DNA of 64,000 nucleotides. Source: Fomitopsis serialis. Lineage: Eukaryota; Basidiomycota; Agaricomycetes; Polyporales; Fomitopsidaceae. This document shows positions 1 through 12,260 of this stretch, piece after piece (the stretch's first letter is position 1; every line of letters begins with the position of its first letter). Where the stretch lies: contig NW_025955120.1 of the NCBI RefSeq assembly GCF_022376445.1, forward strand, positions 1 through 64,000, given 5' to 3'. The notes under the pieces are model-generated. The model worked only from the letters and a program-made list of their open reading frames with translations, had not been told where the DNA came from and made no database searches. A program made the position numbers and the translations under genes.

Positions 1-1225
1 GGTGGCGAGAGGATTGTCGAATCATTGAGTTCGCCGCATTGTAGCCTGATCCCATATGACGTCAATTGACCGAATATCCTGTATCGTCGTACTCACAGCA
101 TATCTCCGTGAACCAGGTTGGCACGCCGCCGCTCAAGTTGCGCCCGTATCAAAGACCTCTTGTTGGGTCGCCGCACTTGCAAAATCGTACAGGTGGTGGC
201 AGTTCCCACCTAAGACTCGCCGACGGTCGCATTGAGCCAAACCGGCTCGTCGTTCGAGTAGTTGGCTGTACAGCCCATTAAGAAGGTCCTACACGTCGTT
301 TAATGAAACGAGTCGACTGACTTGTGTCGGAAGACTCATCAGAAATGACCTGCGTAGAGAGGCCGGCCGCCTTCAGCGATGCAGCGAGGGTAGTAACCAC
401 CTCCGCGCGCTGTTGCGGGACAACCTGCATACCCTCTTGATTGCAGCTGCCGAAAGTATCGTCGGGCTCGCTATCGGGCGCTGAGAATCAGTGAACGACT
501 TGATGATAAGCAGCGAGTGAGTACGTGCTTCATTGGTGAGACGTGCGTGAACTCGACACCCTCGCTTTTCCAGTGACTAACCACGTCGGTGAGATACTGC
601 ACGTATGCGGGGATGCGATCTGTGACGAGGTCGCCCCCACAGCTTTGATTATTGCTGGTCATCGTGATGGGCTACGTGCTAAGCGTCAGTCGCGGAAGAC
701 ACTTCGGGAATAAAGTACACTCACAGCACTGTTCACGAAGAGCGTCAGCACGGGCACACCTTGCAGAGCAGCTTCCTTGAGGTAGTAAGTACCTGCTGCA
801 TCTGCGGACCAGTTGTAGACGCCATCGCTGTATAGCATATATCAGTAAGTTCCCAATGGCATACGGTGGGATGCCGGGTTAACTACCTAACGTATGGAGT
901 CTCCGGTGCCCTATCCCATGTAGTGACACCGACACCACCGCCTCCAAGGTTGTATCGATAGTCGGTGAGGCCGAGCCCTACACAGCACGACATTCAAGAT
1001 CATCACGGTCCCATAGACGGAGTTAGACATACCACTAGTCTGGTTCAAGAGCAGGTTGGAGACGTTTTGGCGAACATCATCCGGATAGAGCGCGAGGTCA
1101 AGCGTCCACCACGCTCCCGACGCGCCAACGCCATGGATAGTCTGCCGTGTCGTGGACGTGATCTGAACCCCACGAACCCCTAGGAGTAGTAGCGGTACAA
1201 GGGTGAGTACTAGTCGGACGGCCAT
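1..1225 (-). pseudogene. GH30-like glycoside hydrolase, left copy, broken and cut by window edge
   Basis: Read leftwards from an ATG at 1225. A hydrophobic signal peptide (MAVRLVLTLVPLLLLGVRG) is followed by a GH30-type start (HGVGASGAWWTLDLA), then spliced segments LGLTDYRYNLGGGGVG, YYLKEAALQGVPVLTLFVNSA and MTSNNQSCGGDLV. This matches secreted fungal GH30 glycosidases (beta-1,6-galactanase-like), which act outside the cell on galactan side chains. Defects: the stretch that should carry the catalytic NEP motif (about 500-530) does not splice into an intact motif, and there is an extra base near 305-315 compared with the right copy at 28.17 kb. The C-terminal half runs off the window, so its state is unknown. 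Family assignment is fairly secure; pseudogene status rests on these two lesions. Confidence 0.7.
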
Positions 1226-1700
1226 CTGGACAAGGTGCGGCTGCGGCCCGACGTCCGTCACGAATCGAGTGTCCGCCTATATATGTGCCTCAGGCTTTCT
1301 GGAAGCCTTATACGGGCATGGGTTCCACGAGTCCAATTTCCATGATGGAGGGCGTGACCGGTACCGCATGACAGGTTCTCAGCGAGCGACACAGGTAATT
1401 ACAGTCTTCGCCGCCAATCTGAAAGCAAGGGGGATGTGCGCAATGGAGCAGTGGTCCTCAAGCGTCCAGTGGCCTACTCATCAAGACAGTGTCATGCAAG
1501 GACTCTTTCCAAGCGATAAGGTTCACCGTCTGTTGGCTTTCGCTGGGACATGGGATCTTGAGATGAAGGATCGACGTTCTGGTGCGAGCGTCACGGTCGG
1601 TCTCGACAAGAGGGGACCGAGGCGGGCCGGCGGCTTCCTATTCCTCAGGATTCCGGGATGCGGTCTCATGCACAGAGACCGTCACGTACTGACACAGGTG
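1..1700. repeat. Duplicated block shared with 22.78-23.83 kb and 27.98-28.45 kb (inverted)
   Basis: The reverse complement of this segment matches 22780-23829 and then 27985-28450. The match covers the GH30 reading frames and also about 450 bp upstream of the start codon (for example the stretch around 1300-1360 against 23085-23160). So the promoter was copied with the gene. Between 1226 and 1976 I see no gene of its own, only this shared upstream DNA and unassigned sequence. Confidence 0.75.
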
Positions 1701-1976
1701 GTTGCTTTCGTCGATTTTCAGGCGCGCTGATATGCAAGACAGAGGATGGAGAAACGAATTTAATCCTGACTCGCTGCTGAGGTCGGAAGAGGATCGAAAC
1801 TGGAGGCGCACGGGCCCCAGCCACAGACGCGTTTGTGGCGATCGGCACCGATCAGACAATTGTCTGAGACGCCGAGAGGCGGACCGAGCCTCAAGCTATA
1901 CAGACTCTCTCAGCGCTCTCATTGAAAGCGCCCTCAATGATAATCAGCAGCGGCTTGTGTAGGCCTCCTCCTGCCT

Positions 1977-3411
1977 ATGTACGCGTTCCTGACGAGCGAA
2001 CCACATCTATCCACCCTCGTGTCCTGCGCGCTCGTATGCCAAGACTGGTACTACCTGACGTGGTACCATCTTCGTCAACGTATCCATCTACGACGTCGGG
2101 AGGATGTCCTCTCACTCTTCAAGACGCTTCGTGAAAGACCGCGCCTCCGTGAGGCTATCCAACAGGTCATCATATCCGGTACCTCACCTGGGTACCGTCA
2201 GCCGATTGGGCACATCGGGACATTTGCCATCATGCTCGCTGGCAAGGCTCTGAGGTTGTCGAGCATCGCCATCACGGATGCTGAATTGATCACTGGCGCG
2301 GTTCGAATGGAGGACATCGACTACCTATCCACGTTCAGCTCCATTGACACTCTGAACATCCTCAACGTCACCTTCTCCAGCGTTTCCCAGCTCTCCCGCC
2401 TCGTTTCAGCACTCCCGCGGCTGAGAGAGTTATCATGCACCAATGTCGACTGCTTGCCGCGAAAACAGCAAGTCTTCCCCGTCTCTCTCCCACTGAACTG
2501 TGCCAATATGGAGTATCTCGGAATGCGATGGGTTGCACCAGAAATCGAAGACCTTCTCGTGCAGATCAGCCGGGCTTCTCGAGTGCGCATTCTCAATGTT
2601 GCAGTAGCCGGCGAGCCGGGTCCCCCCTCAGCAGCTAGTCAAAGTCAGACTCTGCTGGATGCAAGTTCCACATCTGCGGATGTGGTTGGCCTCAGGTTCT
2701 GGCTCGATCCTAGCTCTCCCATGCCTGATGGGACAATTGATGCTACTGTCGGAAAGTTTTATGTCATTATCTCTCCAAGCACTTGGCTGATTGATTCATG
2801 CCTACAGAGCGACACTACAACCTTTCACATCATGACCGCCTGCGGAGGTTGGAAATCCACCTATACCACCCCTTTGCAGCGTGGCCCTGGATCCCGCACA
2901 TATTGTCTCGCATCACCTCAAAACACTTCCATGCCGTTTCTGTCATGCTGATGCTTCAGACAGACCACATAGCCAATGACCTGGGCGAAATGCTAACGAA
3001 GATGGAGCAGGATAGTGTTTTGGGACGATTGGACAACATACTGCAGGAGGAGCACTTCTCCAGTATCGTCGTGTCACGCGGCGTCTGTCTAGGCATTGAT
3101 ACAGATGATGATGCCTGGACCTTTGACAGAGAGCTGGGTTCAGCACTCCGAGAACGGTGGGACGAACTCACCAGGCAGAAGATGCCATACGCAGAAGGAC
3201 GAGGTATACTGACGTATGTAATACTACTATTGACTCAGCCTGCCGCGGAAAGCTCAGTGCCCTTCATAGCATCGTGCACAATCATCAAGATTTCATAGTC
3301 TGGCGTCAGGACATGGAAAGGATCCCTCGTGTTCCAGCCACGCAGCCAAATACCGAAGAGGCACAGCGTTACGGTCAAGATATCGAGAGCCTTGGAGGTG
3401 GCACAGATTGA
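1977..3411 (+). CDS. F-box-type protein paralog lacking the F-box (5'-truncated duplicate)
   Basis: Three exons (1977-2762, 2810-3203, 3239-3411) encode about 450 residues closely similar to the intact gene at 30010-31624. The acceptor of intron 1 is the second AG of an AGAG, as in the intact copy. Homology starts abruptly at about 1973. The first 43 or so residues of the intact protein, including the F-box core (LPVEVCGRIIDHV), are missing, and an ATG arises at the junction (MYAFLTSEPHLST). The remaining leucine-rich substrate-recognition part is open. If translated it could not bind Skp1 in the usual way. It is either a decaying fragment or a protein without the E3-recruiting part. Confidence 0.6.
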
Positions 3412-3623
3412 CGTCCTTGCTGCCCTGCACCTTCGCAGGTATCGTCACATGGAGTACCGTGCCCGTGAGTACAGAGTCGACATCGTTAGTGCCGCTGTAC
3501 TAACCCGTTCTGCGATCTCAGGGTGCAGAATGTCGGACTCTTTGACACTGGATTGACTAGTTATCACCGTCATTCTCGACGGTTCCATTTCTATACAAGA
3601 AAGTGACTACATATCATAATGTA

Positions 3624-4260
3624 TCAGCACTGAACGTACGAACAGCCAAGTCCAAGTGCGATCTTGCCCAGTATCGTCTCCTTGGTAGCCAACGGCGTCT
3701 CACCCCTCGTCCGCGTACACGGCAACCTCGTCTTCATAAACTCTCCTCCCTCATGTTCTCCTCCCTCGTGATCCCCGTCCTTATAATCCTCTTCGTCCGC
3801 TCCTTGATCGTTGTCATCTCCGGTGTCTGCATCGTACGTCATGCTCTTGCCCGACGACACGCCGGTCAAGTCGCCTTCAAGATCAATGTCTGTGTCGGCG
3901 GATTTCTCCCCGTCCCACGGTGTGTACGCGCCATCGTCGTAGCGGTGCCATTTCGCACTACCTTCGAGTGGCGTCCAGTCTTTAAACCGGTAGCGATGCT
4001 CGATCGGCAGCAGCTGAAACCTCTCGACCCATTTGGGGGTAAGCTCGGTGGTCGACATACATCGCAAAGACGAGCTCGTGGGTTCTGCCACTTCAACACT
4101 GCATTAGGTCGGACCAGCCCGTCCTCTGGCACATGTACCATCCGGTGGCCGCGCACTCGTGGTGGAAGTCCTTCGAATCCGGTTCGTCTGCGAGATTCAG
4201 CCTCTTTGGAGAAGCAGATGCCATGGGGTTGTTGATGACGCAGCCCAGAACCTAAGTCAT
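3624..4260 (-). pseudogene. GWA family copy 1, pseudogene
   Basis: Read leftwards from 4260, the frame starts MT-stop-VLG. Later segments are family-typical: HECAATGWYMCQRTGW, HELVFAMYVDHRAYP, AKWHRYDDGAYTPWDGE, then an acidic tail (DADTGDDNDQGADEEDY). The codon for the conserved Trp at position 3 is TAG, and a second Trp codon (before SGRTHELVF) is TGA. Both are single G-to-A changes on the coding strand. The core then changes frame near 4040. The nearest relative in the window is the copy at 33.4 kb. Not translatable as it stands. Function of the family is unknown. Confidence 0.7.
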
Positions 4261-4474
4261 CTCGACAGGAGTTGGATCGTTTACCTGGCGCTCCGAGTCG
4301 ATGATGAACAAGTATTGACACTAAAGCACGCGCAGCACCCAGGAAGGCAATGCACCAATACAGTCGAACACCTATGATACACACCTGATGTACAACCAGT
4401 AAGCAAGCCTCGGATCAAGAAAGCATAGGTCATCGCAAAAGGAGAGCTGACAAAACAAAGGTCGAACGCAAGTA

Positions 4475-6300
4475 TTACGGGCTCGCTGGAGCCCACGCTA
4501 TGCATCGCGGTGTAGTGTCAATTTCCTCGTCGGGCCTACGTCCGAAGTGCGGCTGAGGCACGTAGCAGAATTCCTGCAAGGAGAAGGTGTAAGCGCGTGG
4601 AGAGTTGACCGAGCAAGGTTCGGAAACTGACGTTGATGGCACAGCCGGGCTCACAGCCCATCCACACCGGCCAGTCTAGCCACTGGACCAGCGAGTCGAC
4701 TTCAGTCTTCCACTTCGCCAGCATCTCCGCCGCGACGCCCGCGCTCTTTTCCTCGATGTCAAATGCCCCACTCCAGGCGCCCGTGAGCACACGGCAGATC
4801 TCGTGTAGCACTTCATCCAGCGCGTTGCGTAGGACATGCTCCTGCTTTGTGAAGCGCGACACGGGCAGGTGCGACGTGAAGCTCGCCCGGCAGCCATGCG
4901 CGGTCTCGGCAAACCACGTAGACTCGCCTACGCCCGCACGCGGTATGTACGGGATCAGCGAGATGATCAGCTGCTGGCGGACCGCCTCTGCTTGCGCCGA
5001 CGCGTTCTGAGTCGGCTGGTGCAGCAGGTACCGCAGGAACGGCAGCCTCTCCGCGAAGCGGTCCTGCACCGTCTGCGCGAGGCCCTGCCAGTCCACGCCG
5101 CTCCGTTCGTACTGTCCGCGCGAGAACATGTCCGAGATATCCTCACGCGCACGGGCGACGTCCGCGCTCGAGATGTTCTGCAGCCGGTACTGCTGGCGCG
5201 TCAGCCCGCGCCGCGCTTCGACGAGCGACGTGAACGCGGGGTCGAAGAAGGTCAGCATGGCCGACGGCTCCACGCGCACGCGCAGGTCACCTGGGAAGGG
5301 CCCGTGCCAGCTGCCTGCGTGCATTAATGAGGAACCGGCTACGGGAGAACTGCCTTTCCAACCCTTGGGAACGGTGCTGGGGCTGCCACGACCGGGGCCA
5401 CCAGGACCACCCGGCCCTCCAGGACCACCGGGCCCACTTGGAGCTCCTGGTCCGTTGGGTCCATCTAGTGAGCTATGCATAGGTCCGCCATGCCCATCGT
5501 CTGGCTGCTCTCCACCAGGCTTTCGTCCAGGTCCAGGTCCTCCTCTTCCGGGGTTTATGATGTTCAGCGCAGAGACTAGCTCGAGACCCTGCTTGAAGTC
5601 GCAGTACATGATCTCGCTGGGACATACTTAGCGTCAAGATACTTGATTATGCGAAATGAAGGCGTACAAGTCCATTTCCATCCTCACAAAGCCATCGACA
5701 CCATACTCCTTAGCCCACTCGCAGGCGTCGACGAGGCGCTGCTGCTCACTGCCCCGCCCTGAGTTGTGCCCGAGGTCTCCCCAGATGAGCACGTCTTGGG
5801 TATCATCGACACCCGCGGCTTTGTCGGCGCTGCATCCGTCGAAGTAGACGAGCTTCAAATCGCGGGTGGTGACGAAAGTAAAGAGTGTGCCATTGTCTCC
5901 GCGCGCGAAGTGTTGGGAGTGCTCCGGGTCAAACGCAATCCAGTCTGCTTCCGGGAAAGCGTTGCTTCCACGGCCATGGTACAGAACTGTGCCCGGTGGA
6001 ATGTGTGCGCGGACGATGGAATGGCCTATGGGCTGCTGACTTGGCTCTTACTTCAGTACATCGCAAGGATAACGACGCACCGTAAGGGTATCTGGAATTG
6101 GGTCGCATCTGCATCAGAGAGGCCAGAGATTGGAATACAAGATTCCCGGTGGCATCTTCGCTCAACCGCACATTCCAGGGCAGCGACTGAATATTCTCAG
6201 TCCGGAATTCCGTGATCAGAGGTAGCTGATCAGGAACGTATGCCCCGAGAACTGCACCAAGGGCAAGGAAACGGAAGCTAAGGGCAATCGCCAAATGCAT
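4475..6300 (-). CDS. Secreted fungal protein of unknown function, copy A, with collagen-like insert
   Basis: Four exons: 6300-6081, 6025-5668, 5616-4632, 4573-4475, giving 553 residues with all phases matching. The N-terminus is a signal peptide (MHLAIALSFRFLALGAVLGA). Family hallmarks follow: LPWNVRLSEDATGNLVFQSL, GHSIVRAHIPPGTVLYHGR, WIAFDPEHS, KLVYFDGCSADK, and MEMDFEIMYCDF across intron 2. The C-terminal half has a conserved core (AGSWHGPFPGDLRVRV, FTKQEHVLRNALDEVLHEIC, WLDWPVW) and a last exon EFCYVPQP. The secretion or lumenal location is inferred from the signal peptide; I know of no function for the family. Unlike copies B (10.4-12.3 kb) and C (20.0-21.9 kb), its variable middle is a Gly-Pro-rich tract (about 5380-5560; GPGGPGGPGGPGGPGRGS). 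No lesion seen. Confidence 0.8.
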
Positions 6301-6831
6301 GGCTAGGAGGAGACGGGGGCACTGTGGATCGCAGAACCTGCATGGGTGTGGTACTTATCTAGAATCCGACTCGGTGAATGAAAGAGGCCTATTAGAACGT
6401 GTTGCTGCGCACAGCTGCGGAGGAATCTTCAATCGTCCCACCATGTCCTGACCATGTCTCTTTGAGTCTCTTCGTAGCAGCGGAGATCATCGGATCCGAA
6501 GCGCAGCACGATAAGACAAGTAATGGGCAAGGCACGTTTTGAACGTGAGTTTTCAGGAACAGATCGTCTTGAACGAGGTCGAGCCCAACATCTGTGCGTA
6601 TATAGTACAGTCTGAGGATCATCGGTGGGTAACACAGGCCAGAGGAGTCGGAGGTGAGGAATTCCGAATATGCTTTACGCGACGCGGTCACGAGATTGCT
6701 GATAGACGCCGAGAGCCAACTCACGAACAGTCGCGCGTCGCGCGGCGGCCGAGACTCTCGAGGCATAAGTACTGTCATCCCCTCAGCAGCATACACTTAC
6801 AGTAATGCCTTCCCGTGTATAGGCTGCGACA
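6301..6831. other. Intergenic, no supported gene
   Basis: Upstream region of copy A. A 134-codon reading frame on the minus strand (6392-6796) has no recognisable motif, no paralog in the window and no convincing splice context, so I do not call it a gene. Confidence 0.4.
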
Positions 6832-7195
6832 TGGATATATGGCTGGCCTATACATTATCGAAATCACCAAGCAGCGTGATCTCGTCAAAGATCTCCAGAA
6901 GATAATGGCCGAGGGAATGATGCCCGACAGACAGAGCCGCCGAATATCGTGGTAAGTACATGCGTCGGCTGGTATCGCTACTGCGACGGGTCGTGAACAC
7001 TTTGACTTGGAGAGGACGGTGGGAGGAGACGGACCTCGACCCCGAAAATGACCTGAACATGAATGACACAAATGTCGAAGAGATGGAGGATGAAGACGAT
7101 GGGGACAGTGACAAGGGCGACAGCGATAACGACGACGGGATCGAGGAGCGTAGTGGTGAGAATAGCGATGAGATCGGTGAGGACGCAGTATGAGG
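6832..7195 (+). pseudogene. GWA family relic
   Basis: Short, heavily decayed copy. Near 6840 the DNA still encodes GWP followed, after a small deletion, by IEITKQRDLVKD, which corresponds to the GWPLYDDDAIEIAKQHHLVKD of intact members. Near 6965 GWYRYCDGS is followed by in-frame stops where intact copies read WYRYVDGS or WYQYNDPS. An acidic stretch (MEDEDDGDSDKGDSDNDD, about 7080-7140) is the remnant of the tail. Most of the core is missing. Confidence 0.55.
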
Positions 7196-7538
7196 ATGCT
7201 GCAGCAGGCATGGCTGGCGATGATAGTACCGATTGCGACGGTAGTGATGATGGGGTTACAATGACCGGCGGCTCAGTGGACGTGTTTACTATTGGGTGAT
7301 GGGATAATCTACATACTCAAAATCAGTTGTCCTGTATGTATTATATCAACGTCAAAGCAACGTCTTGCTGCCCGCCTCCCAGTGACCAGTCAGTGTATAC
7401 ATACGTCGCGCCACGCGGGTTACCAAGACACGTGATCGCGTCATTCAACCGGTAGCGCCTGCAGCGGTCACTCGACCTTTTGACTTCCACCAACGCGTCT
7501 TTGAGTTCTTCGGACGCGCTGACTGCTTTAGGTTCGGC
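7196..7538. other. Intergenic upstream of the PIF1 helicase
   Basis: 343 bp between the GWA relic and the helicase start. I see no gene and no clear TATA box. Confidence 0.4.
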
Positions 7539-10161
7539 ATGGCTACAGGACGACAACCTATCTCAGGTCTGCGCACGGTAAAGCGCGACTTCTCGGCGAA
7601 CAGCATCCCTCCGGCTAGTCAAGACTCTGCCCTCGGCGACTCTGACCCCAGCACGATCCCCTGGACGCCCACACCTCCACGACAGACGATGACTGGAATG
7701 TCGCAGCGTATGAAGGACATTCAGGATGCTCTCAACGACAACATAGCCTCCTCGCAGCAGGCCATAGCGACCTCGCAGCAAGCCCGCCTCGGGGGCAGCT
7801 CCCAGAAGCGATCGTCCATATCGGATGATTCTTCCGCCAACCCACCAGCTAAACGGAGACAGCTTCCTACGAACTGGGAGGAGCCGAAGAGCAGCATTGC
7901 CAAAACATCTTCTCGAACGTTCGGCTCGACGCGGCCAACAAATACGAGCGCGATCAGAGTGGCTGCGGCCACCACCTCCACGGCGGGTGGCAAGGCGGGG
8001 AAAGTCGTGCTCAGCGCGGAACAAACGCATATATTGAATCTCGCGAAAGAGGGAAAGAGTCTGTTTTACACTGGTAGTGCAGGTGAGTGTTTCACATACA
8101 GTTGTGGCTGGTTCTCGGTGTTCCCTACCCACTATATGCGCGTCGGTAACCCCCCTTAGTGTATATAGCACTGCGTTGGTCTACAGTATGCTCTACCCTG
8201 ATTCTTCTGCTCGTCTGGATGGCCATGCGATGTGGTATACCCTAATACGGATCACTTCGCATATATTCCTCAAGAGATCAGTCGCTGACTGTCCCTCCAC
8301 ACAGGAACCGGCAAGTCCGTGCTTCTACGCGAGATAATCGCTGCTCTCAAACTCAAGTACAAACGCACGCAAGATGCAGTAGCAGTCACTGCCTCGACAG
8401 GTCAGGCCTCTCTCGTAAATTTCTCAGTCAGTCGTAACATGGTCTATGCAGGTATCGCGGCATGCAACATTGGTGGCGTTACTGTCCATTCTTTCGCTGG
8501 AATCGGTCTGGGGAAAGACAATGTCGACGCCCTTGTCACACGAATCAGAAAGAACAAGAAGGCGAGCGCGCGCTGGCTCCGCACCGAGGTGCTCATCATC
8601 GACGAAGGTACGTTGCATCGCGAGTCGGGATTTGAGCTGGAATAACATTTTCGCAACTGATGCCATTTAGTCTCGATGGTCGAGGGCGAGCTCTTCGACA
8701 AGCTTTGTCGCATCGGGAGCATGATGCGCAAGAAGTCAGTGCCATTTGGAGGCATCCAGGTGGGTTGAAGTGTAGTTTCAGCACATCCACGTAGATTCGC
8801 TCACGCTCGAGGCTAGGTCATCGTAACTGGAGATTTCTTCCAGCTTCCTCCCGTCAACAAGAGCGGGAAAGTCAGCTTCGCATTTGAAGCAGAGATGTGG
8901 AGCCACACAATCAAGAAGAACAACTTCAAGCTCACGAAGGTGTTCCGGCAGCGTGATCAAGGTCCGTGGCCTGCGAGAGGTCTGTTGTGAACGTGCCTGT
9001 GCTTATATGCTCTCCAGATTTCGTCGACATGCTCAATGAGATGCGTTATGGGCAGTTGTCGCAGCGGTCGATCGAAAGATTCAGGAGCCTCGACCGCGAG
9101 ATCATATACGAAGACGGCGTTGCTGCCGCCGAACTGTACGTCGCTGCTACTGTCTCACCAAAATGTGGAACCTGACTGCCCGCGCGACGGCCTTAGCTTC
9201 CCACTCCGTCAAGATGTCGATCGCGCGAATGCAACGCGGATGCAGAGCCTGGACACGGAAGTGCGGTCATTCACTTCGTCGGACGGTGGAACCCTCCACG
9301 ACGATCAGCAGCGCGAGAAGATGCTGAACAACTTCATGGTCCCGCGCGCGCTCACGCTCAAGGTCGGCGCCCAGGTATGACGAGCACATTGTACGACTAC
9401 CTGTCAGCGTGCATTGACGCGTGCACCCAGGTCATGCTCATCAAGAACCTCGACGAGACACTCGTCAACGGCTCAGTGGGCAAGATCATCAAGTTCGCCG
9501 ACCCCGCTGACCCAGAGGCGCTTTCCAACGTCAATGACAAGCAAATGTCTGGCACCACTTCCAGACCGGTATCCTCGGTGAAGCCGCCCTCCAAGAATGG
9601 GAAGGATGCGAAGCTCGGCAGCGGCCAGCTCTGGCCCGTAGTGGACTTCCTGCTACCTGGCGGCGGGATGCGCCGCCATATGGTGACGGTGGAGATATTC
9701 AAGGTTGAGCTGCCGAATGGTGAGGTACAAGTCAGTAGGTCGCAGGTACGTGTGGTTTGCCAGACATCTCAGACATAGTGAAAGTAAGATCTGATGTATG
9801 CATCTTGGGCTCTCGCAGCTGCCGTTGATCCTCGCATGGGCGATGTCGATACACAAATCGCAAGGACAGACACTAGAGCGAGTCAAGGTCGATCTCGGCA
9901 AGGTTTTCGAGAAGGGTAAGATACGTTCTCCGTCGTGATGTCTTGCCCGCTGACGCCGGCTATAGGTCAGGCATACGTCGCGCTCTCTCGAGCGACAACA
10001 TTAGATGGACTGGAGGTGAAGAACTTCGACGCGAGGAAGGTGCGCAGGCCCGTTTTCTCTCATTTTGCCACTGTACAGAACTCACATGGCCTCCGTGTCA
10101 GGTCTTGGCCCATCCCACTGTTGTAGAATGGACCAAAACCCTCACGACCGTAGCCGAATGA
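7539..10161 (+). CDS. PIF1: PIF1-family ATP-dependent DNA helicase
   Basis: Eleven exons with clean GT-AG junctions: 7539-8082, 8305-8400, 8452-8607, 8671-8759, 8817-8961, 9018-9135, 9197-9374, 9431-9745, 9819-9915, 9966-10039, 10102-10161. They give 623 residues, a usual length for fungal PIF1. The SF1B motifs are all present: Walker A GSAGTGKS across intron 1, [12 protein letters not shown] (Ia), [17 protein letters not shown] (Walker B), [11 protein letters not shown] (III), FRQRD (IV), [19 protein letters not shown] (V) and [15 protein letters not shown] (VI). The N-terminal 150 residues are polar and disordered. PIF1 unwinds DNA 5' to 3' and acts in telomere, mitochondrial DNA and G-quadruplex maintenance. 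It stands alone between two secreted-protein copies, with no Rep domain, so it is a cellular helicase and not a Helitron protein. Confidence 0.93.
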
Positions 10162-10420
10162 GACACCTCATTAGCCGGTTACTACCTCGCGGACTCACGT
10201 TATTTTATTTGCCCCTCTCGCTGCATTTTACTTATCCTGTTTGTACACTGCCATCGACGTAATGCTCACTTCTCGCGATCATCGCCGAGCCCAGTGCACA
10301 GCCAATGCCTGATTACTAAATGTATATACCCTACAGCTCCCTACAGATCCTACGACAACATTCTCAAAACGCAAGCAAGACACTTGAGGGCTATGGCCTA
10401 GGTTCGACACGGCTATGACC

Positions 10421-12260
10421 TCAAGTCCACGAACTATCTATGGCGACGCACTGTGGCGTCTGATCAACGTCCTTGTCAGGCTCTGGGTCGAACGGCCCTC
10501 CTCGCTGTGGCAAGTAGCAGAATTCCTGTCACGAAGCTCAGTGAGCACAGTGCGTACAATCCGTTTTCACCCCAGCGCACTCACGTCTACACCACATGCC
10601 GGATCACACTTCAACCACACTGGCCAGTCTAGCCACTCGACCAGTGCATCGACTGAGGTCTTCCACTTCTCCCTCAACGCGACGGCGACGTCCGGGCTCT
10701 TCTCTTCGACGTCGAACGCCTCGGTCCATGCGAGTGTCAATACACGGCAAATCTCATGCAGAACCTCACCGATTGCGTGACGTAGGATGCGCTCCTGCTT
10801 CGTGAACTTCTCAACAGGCAGGTGCGTGACGAAGTTTGTCGCACAGCTGTGAGCGATCTGAGCGAACCACTCCGGTTCGCCGAGCCCCGGGCGTTGCATA
10901 TACGGAAGGAGGGAGACGATGAACTGCTTGCGCACCGTCCTGACCTGTTCGGATACGTTCGCCGCGGGCTGGTGGAGCAAATATTGCAGGTACGGCAGCC
11001 GGTCTGAGAACCTATCCTGTATGGCCCTTGCGAGTCCACGCCAGTCCACTCCGCTGCGCTCACTGGGATCGCGCCGTATCATCTCGACGACGTCAGAACG
11101 CACGCAGGCCATGTCTTCTGCGGAGATGTTGCCCGGCCTATAGTCGTCGCGGCGCACGGAGCGACGCGCGGCTACCAGAGAGGTGAGCGCGGGGTCATAG
11201 AACGAGACTAGGGTGGAGGGGTCGGGGTGCACCCGGACGTCGCCCGGGAAGTCGTTGTGCCAGCTTCCTGCGTGCCGTATCGAGTTGTTCATGACAGGCC
11301 AGGTACCTTTCCAACCCTCTGGCGGGTTGGGAGGGAAGCGAGGTTGGCGCAGGTCAGAATGGTGACCTTGCGCAGTACCGGGGACGTGTAGGCCATGAAA
11401 GGTGGCCTGGCCGTCGTAAGAGGGCCATCCAGGTATCACGACGGTGTGTGCAGAGCTCGTGCTATCATCTGGCTTGTCCGGACCGTGCGGAGGAGGGCGG
11501 CCGCCCTCGTTGACTGTAGGTATTGCGGACACAAGTTCCAACCCATCTGAGAAGTCGCAGTACATGATTTCACTGATGCCATGCTGAGTGACCACGAGGT
11601 GGAATGCATGCAACAGCCGACGTACAAGTCGAACTCCATTCTGATATACCCGTCCACACCAAATGGCTTGCCCCAAGCGCACGTCTGGTTGATGCGATCG
11701 ACCTGAGACTGCCAGTCCCATGGCTTTCCATGATCAACCTCTCCCCAGACTAGGATGTCCTGCGCATCCGTCGTGCCGCTGAGTTCGTTCGCACTGCAGC
11801 CATCGAAGTACAGCAGTTTGAGTTCGCGGGTAGTGGTGAAGGTGAAGAGGGTGCCGTTCTCGCTTCTCGCGAATATGCGGGAGTGTTCCGGATCAAATGC
11901 GAGCCAGTCCATGTATGGGTAACCACTATCTCCTCGACCGTGATACAACAGCGTCCCAGGCGGGATACTAGCTCGGACGATGGAGTGTCCTGACACAGTG
12001 ATGTTAGAACGCGCAACTACCAACGTAGGGAGGCCCTGCGCACCTCTCGGGTACCTTGAGTTGGGCTTCATCTGCATGAGCGAGGCGAGAGAGTGCAATA
12101 CGAGGTTTCCAGTCGCATCTTCGCCGAGGGGTGTGTCCCATGGAAGGGGCAGAGGTCCCTCAGACGACCTCAGCGGGTAGAGTGGGTATTGCTCAAGACC
12201 ATACGCCCACAGAGTCAACGTCAGCGCATAGAGCACTCCAATAGCTGCTTGAAGGGCCAT
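10421..12260 (-). CDS. Secreted fungal protein of unknown function, copy B
   Basis: Three exons: 12260-11626, 11572-10585, 10525-10421, giving 575 residues in frame. The ATG at 12260 begins a signal peptide (MALQAAIGVLYALTLTLWAYG). It shares all family blocks with copy A: SEDATGNLVL-type block, GHSIVRASIPPGTLLYHGR, WLAFDPEHSRIFARSENGTL, LKLLYFDGCSANE, MEFDFEIMYCDFSDGLELVS, AGSWHNDFPGDVRV, FTKQERILRHAIGEVLHEICR, WLDWPVWLKCDPACG and the last exon EFCYLPQ. Copy A has an extra intron (6026-6080) that is absent here and in copy C. The variable middle is Pro/Gly/His-rich but not collagen-like. No lesion seen, so B is the best reference member. Confidence 0.8.

Noticed and set aside
6392..6796. 134-codon minus-strand gene
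   Set aside because: No recognisable domain or paralog; length is within chance for this composition.
7539..10161. Helitron transposase
   Set aside because: The protein is a plain PIF1 helicase of normal length with 10 introns and no Rep domain; no Helitron ends were seen around it.
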